Assembly (NCBI GenBank): GCA_002314945.1
Contig: DCHV01000102.1
Location: 1 to 22,570, forward strand
DNA from: Prevotellaceae bacterium UBA1743
GTDB lineage: Bacteria; Bacteroidota; Bacteroidia; Bacteroidales; Bacteroidaceae
Length of the DNA: 22,570 nt
Direction: 5' to 3'
Part shown: positions 1 through 7,499 of the stretch, one piece after another
Numbering within the stretch: the stretch's first letter is position 1
How the letters are laid out: each line of letters begins with the position of its first letter
The notes under the pieces: model-generated
Told to the model about the DNA's origin: nothing
Databases searched by the model: none
The model's input: only the letters and a program-made list of their open reading frames with translations
Made by a program: the position numbers and the translations under genes

Positions 1-97
1 CAATCAGCAACCATTTGGTGTAAGTACAGGCAATGTGGAATTTTTATTCTTCCGATATTCCGTATTGCCTGTACTTACACCAAATGGTTGCTGATTG
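1..97. repeat. 34-bp perfect inverted repeat (fold-back) at the left edge
   Basis: Bases 1-34 are the exact reverse complement of bases 64-97, with a 29-base spacer. Inside the spacer, 37-41 also pairs with 57-61 after a 2-base mismatch. The inner arm (64-97) is ordinary coding sequence of the lyase gene, encoding NQQPFGVSTGN. The outer arm runs exactly to base 1 and supplies the stop codon of the reading frame. The arms look like copied coding sequence and have no U-tract, so a terminator is unlikely. I infer a snap-back or assembly artefact at a contig end. A real inverted duplication cannot be excluded. Confidence 0.9.
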
Positions 98-3024
98 ACC
101 TGTGCCGTCGGTTGGTTCAAGTGGAACCATGTCCGGTATTCGTGTTCTGTCGCATCAGTTGGTGTAAACACATCTATCAGCAACCAATATTTTTTCCTGA
201 TAAAGGCAAGCGCACGGTATTGGGTAACCGTTGAATCATTGTATGCGCCAAACCCTTCGTCATACCAGCCTTCTCCAAAATCAACCTCTTCATTCGTTAT
301 CCATCGGTTTGCCATAGGTTGCCGGCTATGCTTGATTAAATCATTATCTCGCAGCGCAGAACGATTCTGATCCATACCATCAACACGTGTCACATTATGT
401 GCTCTACTCGATACCACATATCCGCGCATGTCGGAAGTGTCGTAAGCGTATAAGCCGGCTTCCGTGAGCAGACGACTTCCGTAAGCATGAAGTATCACCG
501 ACAACTTATCCTCGTGCGAATGCCCCGCCGAGTGAGGACCAACTTCATAGAAAGCATACAAATCCTTTGCTCCCCATCCAGAGCGCATGATGTACCATCC
601 GGCCCAAGGCATCCATGTAGAAGTAAATGCAGGATAAGTACCCTGCGCACCTTGTGTGGCCACATAGAGGAAATCCGTGCGGTGTGGCAATATTTTGGAA
701 ATATTGCCCAAATAAGTACGGATATCATCATTCCCGGAGTCGCGGGCATAGTATATCTCACTCTTTCGCTTGAAGTCTTTTTCCGACAATCCATTATTGT
801 CGCCCCAATCCGAGTCGTTTACCGATGGCATACAGCCATCAGGCATGTAGATATTCATGTAGCACTGGTGTGCGGCCTCCATGCCATTCAGGAAATCGGC
901 TGGGATGGCATAGTTATTGAGTTGAGCAATGCTGGCCATCTCAAAATAGTTGGTCACCGACACGCCATGATAGTGTGGAGCCAGTTCTATCTGCGCACCA
1001 TCGGGATAGAACTGTATTTGCTGATCCTCATACATTTTCGTAATGGCATAGTTAGCCCACGATGCCGACTGCTTAAATTCAGGCATCAGCATGCAAATAT
1101 GAAACAATCCATTCATCTCCATCGCAAACCAATTGTTTTTCTTATGATAGCGACGGATATGCGTGGCATGTTCGTATAACGATTTGCTCATCCAGAACAT
1201 CAGTTCGTCATCAAAAGCCTTCGATGGAAGGAAACCAAAGAATGCATCCGACCATGCATACAGCGTGCGTATGCCTGCTTCGATAGTACGCCAATGTGAA
1301 TATTCCGCCGAACCTTCGAAATCAATCAGCGGACTTTGGATTATCCAGCTACGCAATTCATTGGCCCACGCCTGTGCATATCGCTCATCACCGGTAGCCC
1401 AATAGCCTTCACGCAGATCCTGCCATTGGCGATGCCTTCCTAACTGCCAGGTCCATTCACAATACTTGTTGTCGGTTGGATTCAAACTCCAGTCTATTTC
1501 TTCACCAAACTGATAAGGTGTTCCACACACCGTAATATAACGACTTGCCACTTTATCGGCATCCGTACTGTCAAACTCAAGGTTACGGCTCTCTGGTTTG
1601 GCAAAATCATGCCAGTCGAAATACCATTTTACGTTTGTCCTGTTACGCAGATACACTGTCCATGCTGTTATTGCTTCGCTGTAGTTGCCTTCAGACACGG
1701 CCTGTTTCACATTCGCCAGACCGGGGTAATCCAAATTCAGCGCATTAAAGAAATCGGCATCCGACAGGACAGGACCGGCTATCACTGGCATGGTCAGTGA
1801 CAGTGTAGAAGTTGACAGATTGAATTTGTCGTTGGTGAATTTCACCAAATCCTCCAACTGTTTGCTGTACATTTCTGTATCGAACCGGCTTGTCAGCATC
1901 AGCACTTCAGCCAACGGTGCCGTTTCGCGTATGTCTGTCATCTCTTCCTTCACAAAGGCTTTTTCACCATTCAGAAAGGGGAAATACCATTCGATGGCCT
2001 TGCGCAACGTAGCTCCCCTGGGTGTCACATATTCCCAGAGGTTCACTCCTACCCGCTCGCCCATCTTTGCCTGTAGCACAAATGCCAGCAAGTTGTAGGT
2101 GCTACAAGTCCACGGGCATGTGCCTGCAATCTCAAAGGGTTGCTCACCATCGGTCTCCAACTGGCTATCCATACGGCTACGCGTCGATTGCGTAATCTGT
2201 TTCCTGGCAATGTCCTTCTTATTCAGGAACAAAGCCTGTGCCGTCACCTGGAAATCATACCACGTACCATGATTGTTATGTTCCTTGGCCTCACTTTGCC
2301 CGTTTTCACTGGTCAGGAGCCAACTGGTGTAGTCGTCTATCCATTGCGCAAAAGCTGTTTTGTCGCTTTCTGTCCAAGAGGGTGAAGCCTGCAACAGAAT
2401 TACATAATCAAGCATCTGGGCAATACAACGGGTGTCGATGATTCCGGTGCCCTGACCTTCACAAATGCCTGGAATCTGCCGAGCATAGTTCAGATGGGGA
2501 TTCATGCGGGTTTCAGGATTGATGAACCACACACGCAGCAAGTTGGCAGCTTGCTGTGCGTATTTTTCCTCATCAGACAAATAAAACGCCAACGACAGTT
2601 TGCTCACCATGTCGGTTGTACGCTCCATGTATAGCCGGTCGGTAAACTCATGGCATTCCGGATTATGCAGTCCTTCTTTACAGATGTAAGGCAATCCATC
2701 GGCTGTGTCAGGATCAGGCCACCAGTACGGATCACGGCTCACATAGTCATGCTTGTCGCCCGAAGGAGGATTTTGCTTTTTCATGGTTACCGACAAAGGT
2801 GTTGCTGTCAGCATCGTGTCAGCTACTGCTATCAACTGTCCATAAGCTGGCATCTGTTCTGCGTTACCACGTGCCACCTCATGCTTTACCCGCTCCAACA
2901 CATTGCGATTGAGCAGAATCAACGGCGGCTCCTCCCTGAGCGATTCAGTTCCTACTTGAGTTGCAGGTTGGCAGGATGTGAATAAAAATACAGCCATGAC
3001 CACCGTTTGCAGTATGTGTTTCAT
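4..3024 (-). CDS. Two-domain polysaccharide lyase lipoprotein (alginate-lyase-like + heparinase II/III-like), 3' end probably false
   Basis: The 1006-residue frame begins with a lipoprotein signal (hydrophobic segment ending LFTSC, Cys18), so the product is probably anchored to an outer-membrane or periplasmic leaflet. Residues ~40-400 resemble the alginate lyase superfamily (PF05426), with PYWWPDP at 99-105 and NNHGTW at 250-255. Residues ~430-600 look like the helical N-terminal domain of heparin/heparan lyases. Residues ~670-980 match the heparinase II/III domain, with a His/Tyr-rich patch APHYHG (682-687), GHSHEDK (834-840) and SRAHNV (873-878). Both folds cleave uronic-acid glycans by beta-elimination, so I infer a two-step lyase; the substrate is unknown. 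The last ~18 residues come from the fold-back at 1-97, so the true C-terminus probably lies beyond the window. No SusC/SusD genes are visible here. The gene seems to have its own promoter near 3171. Confidence 0.85.
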   Translation of the reverse strand: MKHILQTVVMAVFLFTSCQPATQVGTESLREEPPLILLNRNVLERVKHEVARGNAEQMPAYGQLIAVADTMLTATPLSVTMKKQNPPSGDKHDYVSRDPYWWPDPDTADGLPYICKEGLHNPECHEFTDRLYMERTTDMVSKLSLAFYLSDEEKYAQQAANLLRVWFINPETRMNPHLNYARQIPGICEGQGTGIIDTRCIAQMLDYVILLQASPSWTESDKTAFAQWIDDYTSWLLTSENGQSEAKEHNNHGTWYDFQVTAQALFLNKKDIARKQITQSTRSRMDSQLETDGEQPFEIAGTCPWTCSTYNLLAFVLQAKMGERVGVNLWEYVTPRGATLRKAIEWYFPFLNGEKAFVKEEMTDIRETAPLAEVLMLTSRFDTEMYSKQLEDLVKFTNDKFNLSTSTLSLTMPVIAGPVLSDADFFNALNLDYPGLANVKQAVSEGNYSEAITAWTVYLRNRTNVKWYFDWHDFAKPESRNLEFDSTDADKVASRYITVCGTPYQFGEEIDWSLNPTDNKYCEWTWQLGRHRQWQDLREGYWATGDERYAQAWANELRSWIIQSPLIDFEGSAEYSHWRTIEAGIRTLYAWSDAFFGFLPSKAFDDELMFWMSKSLYEHATHIRRYHKKNNWFAMEMNGLFHICMLMPEFKQSASWANYAITKMYEDQQIQFYPDGAQIELAPHYHGVSVTNYFEMASIAQLNNYAIPADFLNGMEAAHQCYMNIYMPDGCMPSVNDSDWGDNNGLSEKDFKRKSEIYYARDSGNDDIRTYLGNISKILPHRTDFLYVATQGAQGTYPAFTSTWMPWAGWYIMRSGWGAKDLYAFYEVGPHSAGHSHEDKLSVILHAYGSRLLTEAGLYAYDTSDMRGYVVSSRAHNVTRVDGMDQNRSALRDNDLIKHSRQPMANRWITNEEVDFGEGWYDEGFGAYNDSTVTQYRALAFIRKKYWLLIDVFTPTDATEHEYRTWFHLNQPTAQVNQQPFGVSTGNTEYRKNKNSTLPVLTPNGC

Positions 3025-3402
3025 AGTAATCCTTCATTCCGCAACACTATTATAATTGTTCTTTATTTAAGTATCTGAGCAGCATAAAGTGTCCAGAATT
3101 TCGTCATGTCAGAAATTTACCCATCTTCGTGTCGCGAGAAAAAACGAGCAAAAACTCTGATACGACACGACAAAAGTAACAATAAAATCCGAGAAACTCA
3201 CACCTTTTTAGGTGAAATTATTGAAATTATTGAAATGCTCAGGGTGTCTTTTTCTGAATGAGTTGACACTTTTATGGGTATTAAACGGATATGGTTGACA
3301 CTTTCTACGACAGTATAGGGTTTCGGGTACATGGCGTATAATTGTATGTAGCGCATCTGTCTATCGGGCTCTACTCCCCCATGCTATTTCCGGACGCGGA
3401 AA
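3025..3402. other. Intergenic region with short direct and inverted repeats
   Basis: These 378 bases hold no convincing gene. GTTGACACTTT occurs twice (3262-3272 and 3294-3304, 32 bases apart), and the inverted core AAAGTGTC lies at 3086-3093. TCGTGTCG (3127-3134) is matched by its complement CGACACGA (3163-3170), next to the putative lyase promoter. The unit GAAATTATT is repeated in tandem near 3214-3231. CACCT-TTTT-AGGTG (3201-3214) is a small palindrome without a U-tract. The mix suggests regulatory sites or remnants of a mobile element; I cannot decide which. Confidence 0.55.
3171..3202 (-). promoter_or_regulatory. Candidate promoter of the lyase gene
   Basis: On the minus strand TACTTTTG (3178-3171) fits the Bacteroidota -7 consensus TAnnTTTG. 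TGTG (3202-3199) sits 20 bases upstream and matches TTTG at three of four positions. Transcription would start near 3164, giving a leader of about 140 nt. That leader contains one arm of the TCGTGTCG/CGACACGA inverted repeat, a possible operator or 5' hairpin. Confidence 0.5.
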
Positions 3403-3403
3403 T
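3386..3403 (-). terminator. Hairpin at the end of the DUF3109 gene, weak terminator candidate
   Basis: ATTTCCG (3386-3392) pairs with CGGAAAT (3397-3403) around a 4-base loop, a 7-bp stem overlapping the DUF3109 stop codon. No T-run follows on the minus strand, so it is not a standard intrinsic terminator. It may instead be a 3'-end stabilising hairpin. Confidence 0.25.
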
Positions 3404-4017
3404 TACGAAGGGCTACCGAAGGAGTACCGAAGAAGTTCTTTTGCGACAAGTTCCAATTCCTCATACCACTCCTCTCCAAATCGCCGAATCAAGGGCTCAC
3501 GCAAGAATTTGTATAGGGGAAGTCGTAATTCCTCTCCCTTTACTACAGCAGACTTACATACATCCCATCGGTGGTAGTTCAAACCGACCATTGTCCCCAA
3601 ACGCTTTTCCCGTATGGGATAGAGAGCACAACTGATAGGTTTTGACCAGTTCGTTTTCCCTCTTCTGCAAGCACGTTCCAAGGCACAAAGACAACAATCC
3701 TTTTCGTGAAAAGTAAACACACAATCCTTTCCATTCACGATACTTGTCACCAAATCACCTTCCGCATCCACATAGCTTACTCCCTTGAGATCTATTTCGG
3801 CTTGAGCCCTTGCATTCAAATCTGGCCACACCACATCCAAAGCGTTTTCTATCTCGGCAATTTCATCCATTGTTACAGGCGCACCGGCATCGCCTTCTAT
3901 GCAGCAGATTCCTTTACATGCCTCCAAATCACAACAGAAACATTGGGTGATAATATCGGTATGTACGATTACATCCCCCACTATCACCAGATTACCAAAC
4001 GATGGGTTTGCGTCCAT
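3403..4017 (-). CDS. DUF3109 family cysteine-rich protein
   Basis: The 204-residue protein carries the DUF3109 signature near its N-terminus: C-x-CCD-LEAC-KG-x-CC-IEGDAGAP (Cys 26, 28, 29, 34, 38, 39). A second cluster follows (Cys 99, 108, 109, 111, 117, 130, 154). Family members are about 190 residues, so this one is full length. The cysteine pattern suggests metal or Fe-S binding, but no biochemical role is established. No signal peptide is seen, so it is probably cytoplasmic. The start at 4017 lies inside the end of ung (26-bp overlap). The conserved part begins around residue 10 (LVIVGDVIV), so a GTG start slightly downstream is possible. It is the last gene of the gpmI-ung-DUF3109 operon. 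Confidence 0.85.
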   Translation of the reverse strand: MDANPSFGNLVIVGDVIVHTDIITQCFCCDLEACKGICCIEGDAGAPVTMDEIAEIENALDVVWPDLNARAQAEIDLKGVSYVDAEGDLVTSIVNGKDCVFTFHEKDCCLCALERACRRGKTNWSKPISCALYPIREKRLGTMVGLNYHRWDVCKSAVVKGEELRLPLYKFLREPLIRRFGEEWYEELELVAKELLRYSFGSPS

Positions 4018-4654
4018 GCGATATCAGATATTCGTTACACAAAAGAAAATGGCGATTGCCGAAGAAACCTCTGTATGCGCTCAATGGGCTTGGATGAGCG
4101 CTCTGTAGCACCAGATGACGCGACTCATCAATCAGTGCAGACTTGCGCCCAGCTGGAGCGCCCCACAACAGGAATACAAGATGTTCGCATTTTGTGCTGA
4201 GTAAATGAATAACAGCATCCGTAAACATTTCCCATCCCTTTCCGCTATGGCTGAAAGCCTGATGCGCACGCACGGTCAAACAAGTATTTAGCAAAAAGAC
4301 TCCCTGTTGCGCCCAACGAGTCAAATCCCCATTTTGTGGAACAGGTGTTCCTGTCTCAGATTGTACTTCCTGGAAAATATTACGAAGAGAAGGGGGAAAC
4401 GCAACACCCTCCTGCACAGAGAAGCACAACCCGTGCGCTTGACCGATATCATGATAGGGATCCTGACCAAGAATGACTACCTTCACTTGATCGAAAGGTG
4501 TTTGGGCAAAGGCATTGAAAATAAGTTTGCCCGGAGGGAAACACGGTCCCGCCGCATATTCATTCCGGACAAACTCCACCAACTGGTGAAAATAGGGTTT
4601 TTCAAATTCCGACACCAGTTGAGAAGACCAACTGGCATCCATTTTCACATTCAT
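3992..4654 (-). CDS. ung: Uracil-DNA glycosylase, family 1
   Basis: This enzyme removes uracil from DNA, the first step of base excision repair. The 220-residue protein has the catalytic water-activating loop GQDPYH (63-68, Asp65) and the FNAF uracil-binding segment (46-49). It also has the DNA-intercalation loop HPSPLSAYRGF (187-197, His187) near the C-terminus. Length and motif order are normal for family 1 UDG. The start ATG shares one base with the gpmI stop (TAATG), and the 3' end overlaps DUF3109, so translation of the three genes is probably coupled. A second ATG at residue 5 could also be used. Confidence 0.97.
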   Translation of the reverse strand: MNVKMDASWSSQLVSEFEKPYFHQLVEFVRNEYAAGPCFPPGKLIFNAFAQTPFDQVKVVILGQDPYHDIGQAHGLCFSVQEGVAFPPSLRNIFQEVQSETGTPVPQNGDLTRWAQQGVFLLNTCLTVRAHQAFSHSGKGWEMFTDAVIHLLSTKCEHLVFLLWGAPAGRKSALIDESRHLVLQSAHPSPLSAYRGFFGNRHFLLCNEYLISHGRKPIVW

Positions 4655-6171
4655 TATTTAATGAGGCATTTGCCTGTCATTTCCTCAGGTTGCTCCAACC
4701 CCATGATATGCAGGATGCTTGGTGCCACGTCAGCAAGCACACCATCCTCTACTTTAGCATCCTTGTTTTCGGTCACATAAATAAATGGAACTGGGTTCAG
4801 GGAATGTGCTGTATTCACGCTTCCGTCGGCATTCAAGGCATTGTCGGCATTGCCATGATCTGCAATAATAATGGTTTCGTAACCAACTGCCTTGGCTGCT
4901 TCCACAACCTCACTTACACAAGCATCGACTGACTTGACCGCCGTTTCAATAGCATCATATATACCGGTATGACCTACCATGTCTCCATTGGCAAAATTCA
5001 CTACGATAAAATCGTATATGTTTTCCTTTATGGAAGCTACAAGTTTGTCTTTTACCTCGTATGCGCTCATTTCTGGCTTCAAATCGTATGTAGCCACTTT
5101 GGGGCTCGCAACCAAAATACGCTCCTCGCCTTCGTAGGGAGTTTCACGTCCGCCATTAAAGAAAAAGGTTACATGTGCATATTTCTCTGTCTCTGCCGTA
5201 TGCAGCTGCTTCAAGCCCTTGCTACTGATATACTCTCCCAAGGTATTCGTCACATTTTCCTTGGGGAAGAGTATGTGAACACCCGTAAAGCTGGCATCAT
5301 ACGGTGTCATACAATAATATTGCAGACCTGGTATCGTATGCATACCCTGATCTTCCATGTCCTGTTGGGTCAGCACTACAGTCAATTCCTTTGCACGGTC
5401 ATTACGATAGTTGAAGAAAATTACCACATCCCCTTCCTTGATGGTACCATCTACCGAACTGTTATTGATAGGCTTTACAAACTCGTCGGTAACACCTTCC
5501 TCGTAACTTTCCTCCATGGCCTGCACCATGTCTGTCGCCTGTTTTCCTTCTGCGCTCACCAATAGGTCGTATGCAACCTTTACGCGTTCCCAACGCTTGT
5601 CGCGATCCATAGCATAGAATCGTCCGATAATGCTGGCTATGGCAGCTCCAGGTACTTCAGCACATTTCTCTGTCAGCTGAGCAATAAAGCCTTTTCCGCT
5701 TTTTGGATCCGTATCACGACCATCCATGAAACAATGTACAAAGGTTTGCTTGATACCATATTGCTTGGAGATGTCCACCAAAGTAAACAAGTGATCCAAA
5801 CTACTGTGAACACCACCATTGCTGGTCAGTCCCATCAAGTGAACGCTCTTATCATTGAGCTTGGCATATTCGTAGGCAGATACAATCTCGGGGTTCTTCA
5901 AAATACTGCCGTCCGCACATGCACGGTTTATCTTCACCAGATCTTGGTACACAATACGTCCTGCTCCGATATTCAGGTGTCCCACCTCGCTATTGCCCAT
6001 CTGACCATCAGGCAAGCCTACATTCTCTCCGCTTGCAAGCAGCTGACTGCAAGGATAATTTTTCCACAGGCTGTCGATATAAGGAGTCGGCGTATTGAAA
6101 ATCACATCCCCTTTTCCTTTGTTACCGATTCCCCATCCGTCCAGAATCATCAAAAGTGCTTTCTTTGCCAT
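4654..6171 (-). CDS. gpmI: 2,3-bisphosphoglycerate-independent phosphoglycerate mutase
   Basis: It interconverts 3- and 2-phosphoglycerate in glycolysis and gluconeogenesis, in the cytoplasm. It belongs to the alkaline phosphatase superfamily and uses two Mn ions and a phosphoserine. I chose the start at 6171 (MAKKALLMILDGWG, 505 residues) because it matches the family N-terminus. The open frame extends 16 codons upstream to 6219, but that part runs over the promoter. The catalytic serine is Ser61 in GQMGNSEVGH. Metal ligands are visible in DGWG near the start and ADHGNADN near the C-terminus, and substrate residues in HCFMDGRDTDP. It leads the operon with ung and DUF3109. Confidence 0.97.
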   Translation of the reverse strand: MAKKALLMILDGWGIGNKGKGDVIFNTPTPYIDSLWKNYPCSQLLASGENVGLPDGQMGNSEVGHLNIGAGRIVYQDLVKINRACADGSILKNPEIVSAYEYAKLNDKSVHLMGLTSNGGVHSSLDHLFTLVDISKQYGIKQTFVHCFMDGRDTDPKSGKGFIAQLTEKCAEVPGAAIASIIGRFYAMDRDKRWERVKVAYDLLVSAEGKQATDMVQAMEESYEEGVTDEFVKPINNSSVDGTIKEGDVVIFFNYRNDRAKELTVVLTQQDMEDQGMHTIPGLQYYCMTPYDASFTGVHILFPKENVTNTLGEYISSKGLKQLHTAETEKYAHVTFFFNGGRETPYEGEERILVASPKVATYDLKPEMSAYEVKDKLVASIKENIYDFIVVNFANGDMVGHTGIYDAIETAVKSVDACVSEVVEAAKAVGYETIIIADHGNADNALNADGSVNTAHSLNPVPFIYVTENKDAKVEDGVLADVAPSILHIMGLEQPEEMTGKCLIK

Positions 6172-6208
6172 AATAATATTGGTTTTTGTTCGATATTTTT
6201 TCCGACTG

Positions 6209-6216
6209 CAAAAGTA
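6209..6216 (-). promoter_or_regulatory. -7 element for the gpmI operon
   Basis: TACTTTTG on the minus strand fits TAnnTTTG and lies 38 bases before the gpmI ATG, giving a leader of about 30 nt. I see no good TTTG at the usual -33 distance. The expected -33 window overlaps that of the rightward promoter at 6240, so the two divergent promoters share bases. Confidence 0.5.
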
Positions 6217-6239
6217 CAACTTTATTCGCTAAAAAGCCG

Positions 6240-6247
6240 TATCTTTG
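6240..6247 (+). promoter_or_regulatory. -7 element for the M16 peptidase-feoAB operon
   Basis: TATCTTTG fits TAnnTTTG and ends 16 bases before the chosen ATG at 6264, so the leader would be only about 10 nt. TTTA (6221-6224) is the nearest -33-like word, but it sits closer than usual. It is arranged back to back with the gpmI promoter within 92 bases. Confidence 0.5.
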
Positions 6248-6263
6248 CGACAAAATTACAAGA

Positions 6264-7499
6264 ATGACATTTGAAACATCCGTTCTTCCTTGTGGGTTGA
6301 GAATCATCTGCGCTCCCTATCATAGCAATGTGGCATACTGTGGAATTGCCGTCGATGCAGGCACACGCGACGAACTTCCTCAAGAGTCCGGTATGGCACA
6401 TTTCACGGAGCATCTTTGCTTCAAAGGGACACAACGACGCAAGGCATGGCATATCATCAACCGCATGGAAAGTGTCGGTGGCGACCTGAACGCATACACA
6501 GGTAAGGAAGAGACCATATACTATTGTACTTTCATGCGTGAACATTATGCACGCGCCATCGACATTCTCCTCGACATTACGTTACATAGCACTTATCCGC
6601 AACATGAAATGGACAAGGAGGTGGAAGTAGTCATCGACGAGATAGAGAGCTACAACGACAGTCCCTCTGAATTGATTTACGACGACTTTGAAGGGATGAT
6701 TTTCCAGGGACATCCATTAGGACGTAACATCTTGGGGGAAGCCGAGCGACTTCGCCAATTGGAAACAAAAGACATTCTCCAATTTACACACCGTCTCTAC
6801 AAGCCAGAGCGAATGGTGTTGTTCTTTTATGGTGACATCACCATGAAACAGATAGTGAGAGAAGTGGAGAAACACATATATCACTATCCCCTGCAAATAG
6901 GAACTGAAAGTCCTTTACCTCGTGCCACACCCATTCACACAGAGCAGCCTCATCCCATCAAACGAATCACAAAAGACACCCATCAGGCTCACGTGATGAT
7001 AGGAGCAAAGGGATATGGCGCCACAGACCCACACCATCTCCACCTTTTCCTACTCAACAACCTTCTGGGAGGTCCCTGCATGAGTTCCCGTTTCAATCTT
7101 GCCCTTCGCGAGCACAATGGGCTTGTGTACTCGGTGGACAGTAGCCTCATCACTTACACAGACACTGGCCTTTGGGGTGTGTATTTCGGTTGTGATGCAC
7201 ATGACGTGGATCGTTGCATTCGACTTATCAGAAACGAACTGCAAAAGCTTGTAGATGCCCCACTACATGCCTCGCAGTTGAAAGCAGCCAAACGTCAATT
7301 GCAGGGACAAATAGGAATCTCATGGGAAACAGGCGAGAACGTAGCAATCGGTATGGGGAAGAGGTTTCTCCATTATCACTCCACACAGACTTGCGAACAG
7401 TTATGCCTACGCATTGAAGATATCACAGCACAAGAATTGTGGGACACCGCCCAAGACATCCTTTCACCGGATAGAATGTCCATTTTGATGTATGTATGA
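6264..7499 (+). CDS. M16 family zinc metallopeptidase
   Basis: The 411-residue protein has the inverted zinc motif HFTEH (46-50), with Glu49 as catalytic base. The likely third ligand is Glu126 in VVIDEIESY, 76 residues on, as expected for M16 (pitrilysin/processing peptidase). The C-terminal half is the second M16 domain, with the RFNLALREHNGLVYSV type of segment. No signal peptide is visible, so a cytoplasmic or processing role is likely. I chose 6264 (MTFETSVLPCGLRI) because family members begin with this strand; an in-frame ATG at 6186 lies upstream of the -7 element. The stop overlaps the feoAB start (ATGA), which suggests translational coupling to iron uptake. The substrate is unknown. 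Confidence 0.93.
   Translation: MTFETSVLPCGLRIICAPYHSNVAYCGIAVDAGTRDELPQESGMAHFTEHLCFKGTQRRKAWHIINRMESVGGDLNAYTGKEETIYYCTFMREHYARAIDILLDITLHSTYPQHEMDKEVEVVIDEIESYNDSPSELIYDDFEGMIFQGHPLGRNILGEAERLRQLETKDILQFTHRLYKPERMVLFFYGDITMKQIVREVEKHIYHYPLQIGTESPLPRATPIHTEQPHPIKRITKDTHQAHVMIGAKGYGATDPHHLHLFLLNNLLGGPCMSSRFNLALREHNGLVYSVDSSLITYTDTGLWGVYFGCDAHDVDRCIRLIRNELQKLVDAPLHASQLKAAKRQLQGQIGISWETGENVAIGMGKRFLHYHSTQTCEQLCLRIEDITAQELWDTAQDILSPDRMSILMYV

Noticed and set aside
1..97. Fold-back as a transcription terminator of the lyase gene
   Set aside because: The stem has a 29-base spacer, no U-tract, and its inner arm encodes conserved lyase sequence.
487..1179. Long plus-strand open frame opposite the lyase gene
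   Set aside because: It shows no recognisable family motifs and lies antisense to a well-supported coding sequence; it is a shadow frame.
3201..3214. CACCT-TTTT-AGGTG as a terminator
   Set aside because: The stem has only 5 bp and no U-tract follows on either strand.
3262..3304. TTGACA words as sigma-70 -35 boxes
   Set aside because: No matching -10 lies at proper spacing, no plus-strand gene follows, and the phylum uses a different consensus.
6172..6219. Longer gpmI start at 6219
   Set aside because: The extra 16 residues match nothing typical of GpmI and would run across the -7 element at 6209-6216.
6186..6263. Longer M16 peptidase start at 6186
   Set aside because: It lies upstream of the -7 element at 6240, and the family N-terminus begins at the ATG at 6264.
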